A stretch of DNA of 64,000 bases, taken from the NCBI RefSeq assembly GCF_030818575.1, contig NZ_JAUTAL010000001.1:1798001-1862000 (forward strand), in the 5' to 3' direction. Shown here piece after piece: positions 61,618 to 64,000 of the stretch. The stretch comes from Chryseobacterium camelliae. GTDB lineage: Bacteria > Bacteroidota > Bacteroidia > Flavobacteriales > Weeksellaceae. The notes under the pieces are model-generated. The model searched no databases, was not told the origin of the DNA, and saw nothing but the letters and a program-made list of their open reading frames with translations. Position 1 is the stretch's first letter; every line of letters starts with the position of its first letter. A program made the position numbers and the translations under genes.

Positions 61618-62319
61618 TTATCTTTCTTTTCTCTTTGACAGCATCCAACGGTATAATTCCGGATTGGAGTAAGTTGAATCCCAGGAATTATGATTGTCGT
61701 TCGGAAAAATCGTGAGCTCGGCAGAAGGGTTTACCGGATGCAGTTTCTGGTAAAAATTGAAGGCATTCTCCGGAAGCACCACATCATCCATTCCTCCATG
61801 AAAAATTTTCATGTTGAGATCTTTGTACTGCTGGATGTTAGCGTACATTACCCTGTCCGTTGGAGCGCACACCGAAACCACTGCGGCGAACATCTCGGGA
61901 TGTTCCATGGCCAGTTTCAGGGTTCCCCATCCTCCCATCGAAAGTCCGGTAAGATAAATCCTGGAAGCATCCACTTTGTACCTGGACTGGATTTCCTTAA
62001 TCAGGTTATATACCGTTACGGTATCCCACCAGGTATTTTCCGGGCATTGCGGCGCAAGAATGGCTACCGGTTCGTTAATGAGGTTTTTATAGGTGAAAGG
62101 ACTATGGGCTTTTACCATTTCAAGGTTGTTCCCTCTTTCTCCTGAGCCATGAAGGAAAACGATCAGCGGGACATTGCCTTTTGCATTCTGCGGATAATCC
62201 AGGATATAAGATATCTTCTCCTGTCTTTTGACCTCTTTATTGAGTTCGGCCTTGATTTCCTGGGCTTTCACTGCCAGGGAAAAAGGCAGGAATAAAAACG
62301 GAATGTATTTCAATTTCAT
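61618..62319 (-). CDS. exported alpha/beta hydrolase (esterase)
   Basis: The 233-residue hydrolase has a signal peptide (KLKYIPFLFLPFSLAVKAQ), an oxyanion HGSGERG segment, the nucleophile Ser in YLTGLSMGGWGT, Asp in FHGGMDDVVLP and His in FPNDNHNSWDS. It belongs to the dienelactone-hydrolase/prolyl-oligopeptidase-like exported esterases often found in carbohydrate loci, where they may deacylate substituted glycans. It lies between GH3 and GH144 genes on the same strand. The true substrate is unknown. Confidence 0.88.
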   Translation of the reverse strand: MKLKYIPFLFLPFSLAVKAQEIKAELNKEVKRQEKISYILDYPQNAKGNVPLIVFLHGSGERGNNLEMVKAHSPFTYKNLINEPVAILAPQCPENTWWDTVTVYNLIKEIQSRYKVDASRIYLTGLSMGGWGTLKLAMEHPEMFAAVVSVCAPTDRVMYANIQQYKDLNMKIFHGGMDDVVLPENAFNFYQKLHPVNPSAELTIFPNDNHNSWDSTYSNPELYRWMLSKRKER

Positions 62320-62432
62320 GACGGAATTTTTGGGTTATGCATCATTGCTTTCAGGTATTTGACATTATATTCAGTTCCACGGTAAGAACGTTATGTTCTA
62401 TCAGGTGGTTCAGTTCTTTAATTGTTTATTCC

Positions 62433-62524
62433 TAGCCCCGATTGAACGGCCTGTCTGAGCTCTTTTTACCTGAGGGCCATCAGCTACGGCGTAAAAAACC
62501 AAGTAGTGAAAGCGGGAAACAGCT
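62433..62524. repeat. 92-nt structured intergenic element, copy B
   Basis: The element runs from TAGCCCCGATTGAACG to AGCGGGAAACAGCT, exactly 92 nt like copy A, between the GH144 and esterase genes. The middle (CTCTTTTTACC...GGCGTAAAAAACC) again has an oligo-T arm facing an oligo-A arm, but the bases differ from copy A. Confidence 0.6.
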
Positions 62525-62563
62525 TCAAACAATACATTATTCATGACCGGAACTTCTGATGTG

Positions 62564-63955
62564 TTATCTGATGTTGTATTTGGGTGATTTAAAACTCAGC
62601 TTTTTCAGTCCATTCTGGATTTCCGGCGCGTTCATGAACAGTTTCCAGAGGAATCCTGTCCTGTAATTTTCAATCATCGGGGCTATGGTTCCCTGATCAA
62701 TGGCAAGATACCTTGGGGTTGTCCAGTTATTATAGTGGATGGAATTCGCATCATAAGGTCCTGCAGATCCAATGAATTCTGGTTTCTGGGTATATAAAAA
62801 CCGAAGAAAGTCCATGGATTCTTTAGGCGTATACGGGAAGCTGCTCAGTGCTGCCGTTGGTGTGATCACCCCGCGGTCATTCTGCGGGAAGTGGGCATCA
62901 TATCCTACACTTCCGTCTTCATTCCTGGAATAGCTCGCGGTCAGTCCCCAATAGTCTGGTCCGTATCCTTTCCAGTGTTTCGGGTTTTCGACACAGTATT
63001 TATAATCGATCAGCACCTGATTTTTGTTCAGGTCGAAATAGTTTTTGATCAACTTATCGGATAAATTGGTTGGGTCAAGTCCGATATAAGAATAATGAGC
63101 CCAGAACAATGGTCCACCATATTCCTGTGCGCCGTTATGTTTGACATACATCGGAAGTCCGTACTTTTCTTTATCCGAAAGGTAGGTGCCGTTTCTTGTC
63201 CAGCCTTTGTAATAGGTTTCTGCATCAATCGGATACGTGGGCGATGAAGCGGCCAGAATATAGGTAATCAGGCATTCGTTATAGCCCTCGAGAGGGAAAT
63301 TCATTTCCCATTGGTAGTCCGGCGACCAGTGCCAGTACAGGACTTTTTCTCCTCCTTTCGTATACCAGTTCCACTGAATGCCTTTCCAGAGCTCGTCACA
63401 TTTTTTTGCCAGGGCTTTTTCCTCTGCATTCCCGTTTTTAAAATATTCGCGTACCATCAGGATACCGGAAGTAAGAAATGCAGTTTCCACAAGATCACCT
63501 CCGTTATCTTTTTTCCCAAATGGAACGGTTTTCCCGGTTTCGCCGTTGATCCAGTGTGACCATGCTCCTTTATAACGGTCGGCTTTTGCCAGGAAATCCA
63601 TCATGATGTTGAGCCTTTTTACCGCTTCCTGTCTTGGTACAAATCCTCTCTCAATCCCGACCAGAACAGTAGCCAGCCCGAATCCGGAACCTCCCGTAGT
63701 CACGACATGCTTATCGTTATCCGGATAGATATCATCTTCATGGTACCGTTCCCTTCCCAGTTTTGAATTGGGTTCTGCATAATCCCAGAAATATTTCAGT
63801 GCCTGTTTCTGGACGTTGTCCATGAGCTGGTCATCTGTAAAATTCTTTACGGACTTTATATTCCGGACATTTTCCTGCTGGTGAGCCACTGAATTTCCGC
63901 ATGATACCATACAACATACGGATGCTACAGCAAGCGACATGACAATCCTTTTCAT
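62564..63955 (-). CDS. glucoamylase-like lipoprotein, probable GH144 endo-beta-1,2-glucanase
   Basis: The 463-residue lipoprotein has a lipobox (CMVSC, Cys19) and an (alpha/alpha)6-type barrel of the glycoamylase/GH144 family: KYFWDYAEPNSKLGRERY, TGGSGFGLATVLVGIERGFV, GAWSHWINGETGKT, LVETAFLTSGILMVREYF, YQWEMNFPLEGYNECLITYI and ENYRTGFLWKLFMNAPEIQN. GH144 enzymes cleave beta-1,2-glucans. With the exported GH3 and esterase downstream, it suggests a small beta-1,2-glucan utilisation set on the cell surface. Confidence 0.88.
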   Translation of the reverse strand: MKRIVMSLAVASVCCMVSCGNSVAHQQENVRNIKSVKNFTDDQLMDNVQKQALKYFWDYAEPNSKLGRERYHEDDIYPDNDKHVVTTGGSGFGLATVLVGIERGFVPRQEAVKRLNIMMDFLAKADRYKGAWSHWINGETGKTVPFGKKDNGGDLVETAFLTSGILMVREYFKNGNAEEKALAKKCDELWKGIQWNWYTKGGEKVLYWHWSPDYQWEMNFPLEGYNECLITYILAASSPTYPIDAETYYKGWTRNGTYLSDKEKYGLPMYVKHNGAQEYGGPLFWAHYSYIGLDPTNLSDKLIKNYFDLNKNQVLIDYKYCVENPKHWKGYGPDYWGLTASYSRNEDGSVGYDAHFPQNDRGVITPTAALSSFPYTPKESMDFLRFLYTQKPEFIGSAGPYDANSIHYNNWTTPRYLAIDQGTIAPMIENYRTGFLWKLFMNAPEIQNGLKKLSFKSPKYNIR

Positions 63956-64000
63956 TATTTTGAGATATTAGAATTAAGTGCTAAAAGAAGAGGAGAACTT

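Overview
The window looks like chromosomal DNA of a Chryseobacterium-type member of the Flavobacteriia (Bacteroidota, Weeksellaceae). The evidence is the gliding/T9SS gene pair gldF-gldG, several exported proteins with T9SS type A C-terminal signals, an HmuY-type heme uptake locus, Bacteroidota -7 elements (TANNTTTG) upstream of many genes, and a glycosylasparaginase closely resembling the Elizabethkingia/Flavobacterium family. No rRNA, tRNA, prophage, transposase or CRISPR locus was seen.

Layout. 1-2017: 5' two thirds of gcvP. 2.4-7.4 kb: a tiny Cys/Lys-rich protein, a J-domain membrane protein, a zinc alcohol dehydrogenase, an ECF sigma factor with two small membrane proteins, and a ChaN-like protein. 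7.5-15.1 kb (minus): one long heme-acquisition operon, hmuR-hmuY-hmuT-hmuU-hmuV-methyltransferase-hmuS. 15.2-17.6 kb (plus): two T9SS-secreted proteins with Fur-like operators; the second is an HmuY-like protein fused to a T9SS signal. 17.7-22.6 kb (minus): assimilatory sulfate reduction (cysH, cysD, cysN, TauE-type exporter) next to an Rrf2 regulator. 22.8-24.9 kb: a DUF4268-type protein and a Crp/Fnr regulator with an SDR, each preceded by the same palindrome. 25.0-29.1 kb: nine copies of a 219-bp palindromic repeat embedding a second SDR gene, followed by an AraC regulator. 30-32.8 kb: PI-PLC-like protein, XRE regulator, and an antitoxin with a decayed ParE-type toxin.

32.8-47 kb: gldG/gldF, hemJ, outer-membrane and lipoproteins, kbl, a JmjC/cupin-like protein under a 31-bp palindrome, a T9SS M1 peptidase, dacB, priA and an AEC transporter. 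47.2-54.1 kb (minus): GH20 hexosaminidase, glycosylasparaginase, CutC and GH2 beta-mannosidase, which together fit removal of the N-glycan core. 54.2-58.2 kb: 3-oxoacid CoA-transferase subunits, AraC regulator, iron-containing alcohol dehydrogenase. 58.5-64 kb (minus): small secreted protein, GH3 beta-glucosidase, esterase and GH144-like lipoprotein, a probable beta-1,2-glucan utilisation group.

The signals least explained by known gene families are the 219-bp repeat array, a pair of 92-nt structured intergenic elements, a palindromic operator shared by the cysH and JmjC-protein promoters, and the HmuY-T9SS fusion under a duplicated Fur-type promoter. All homology calls come from reading the sequence; no database search was run.
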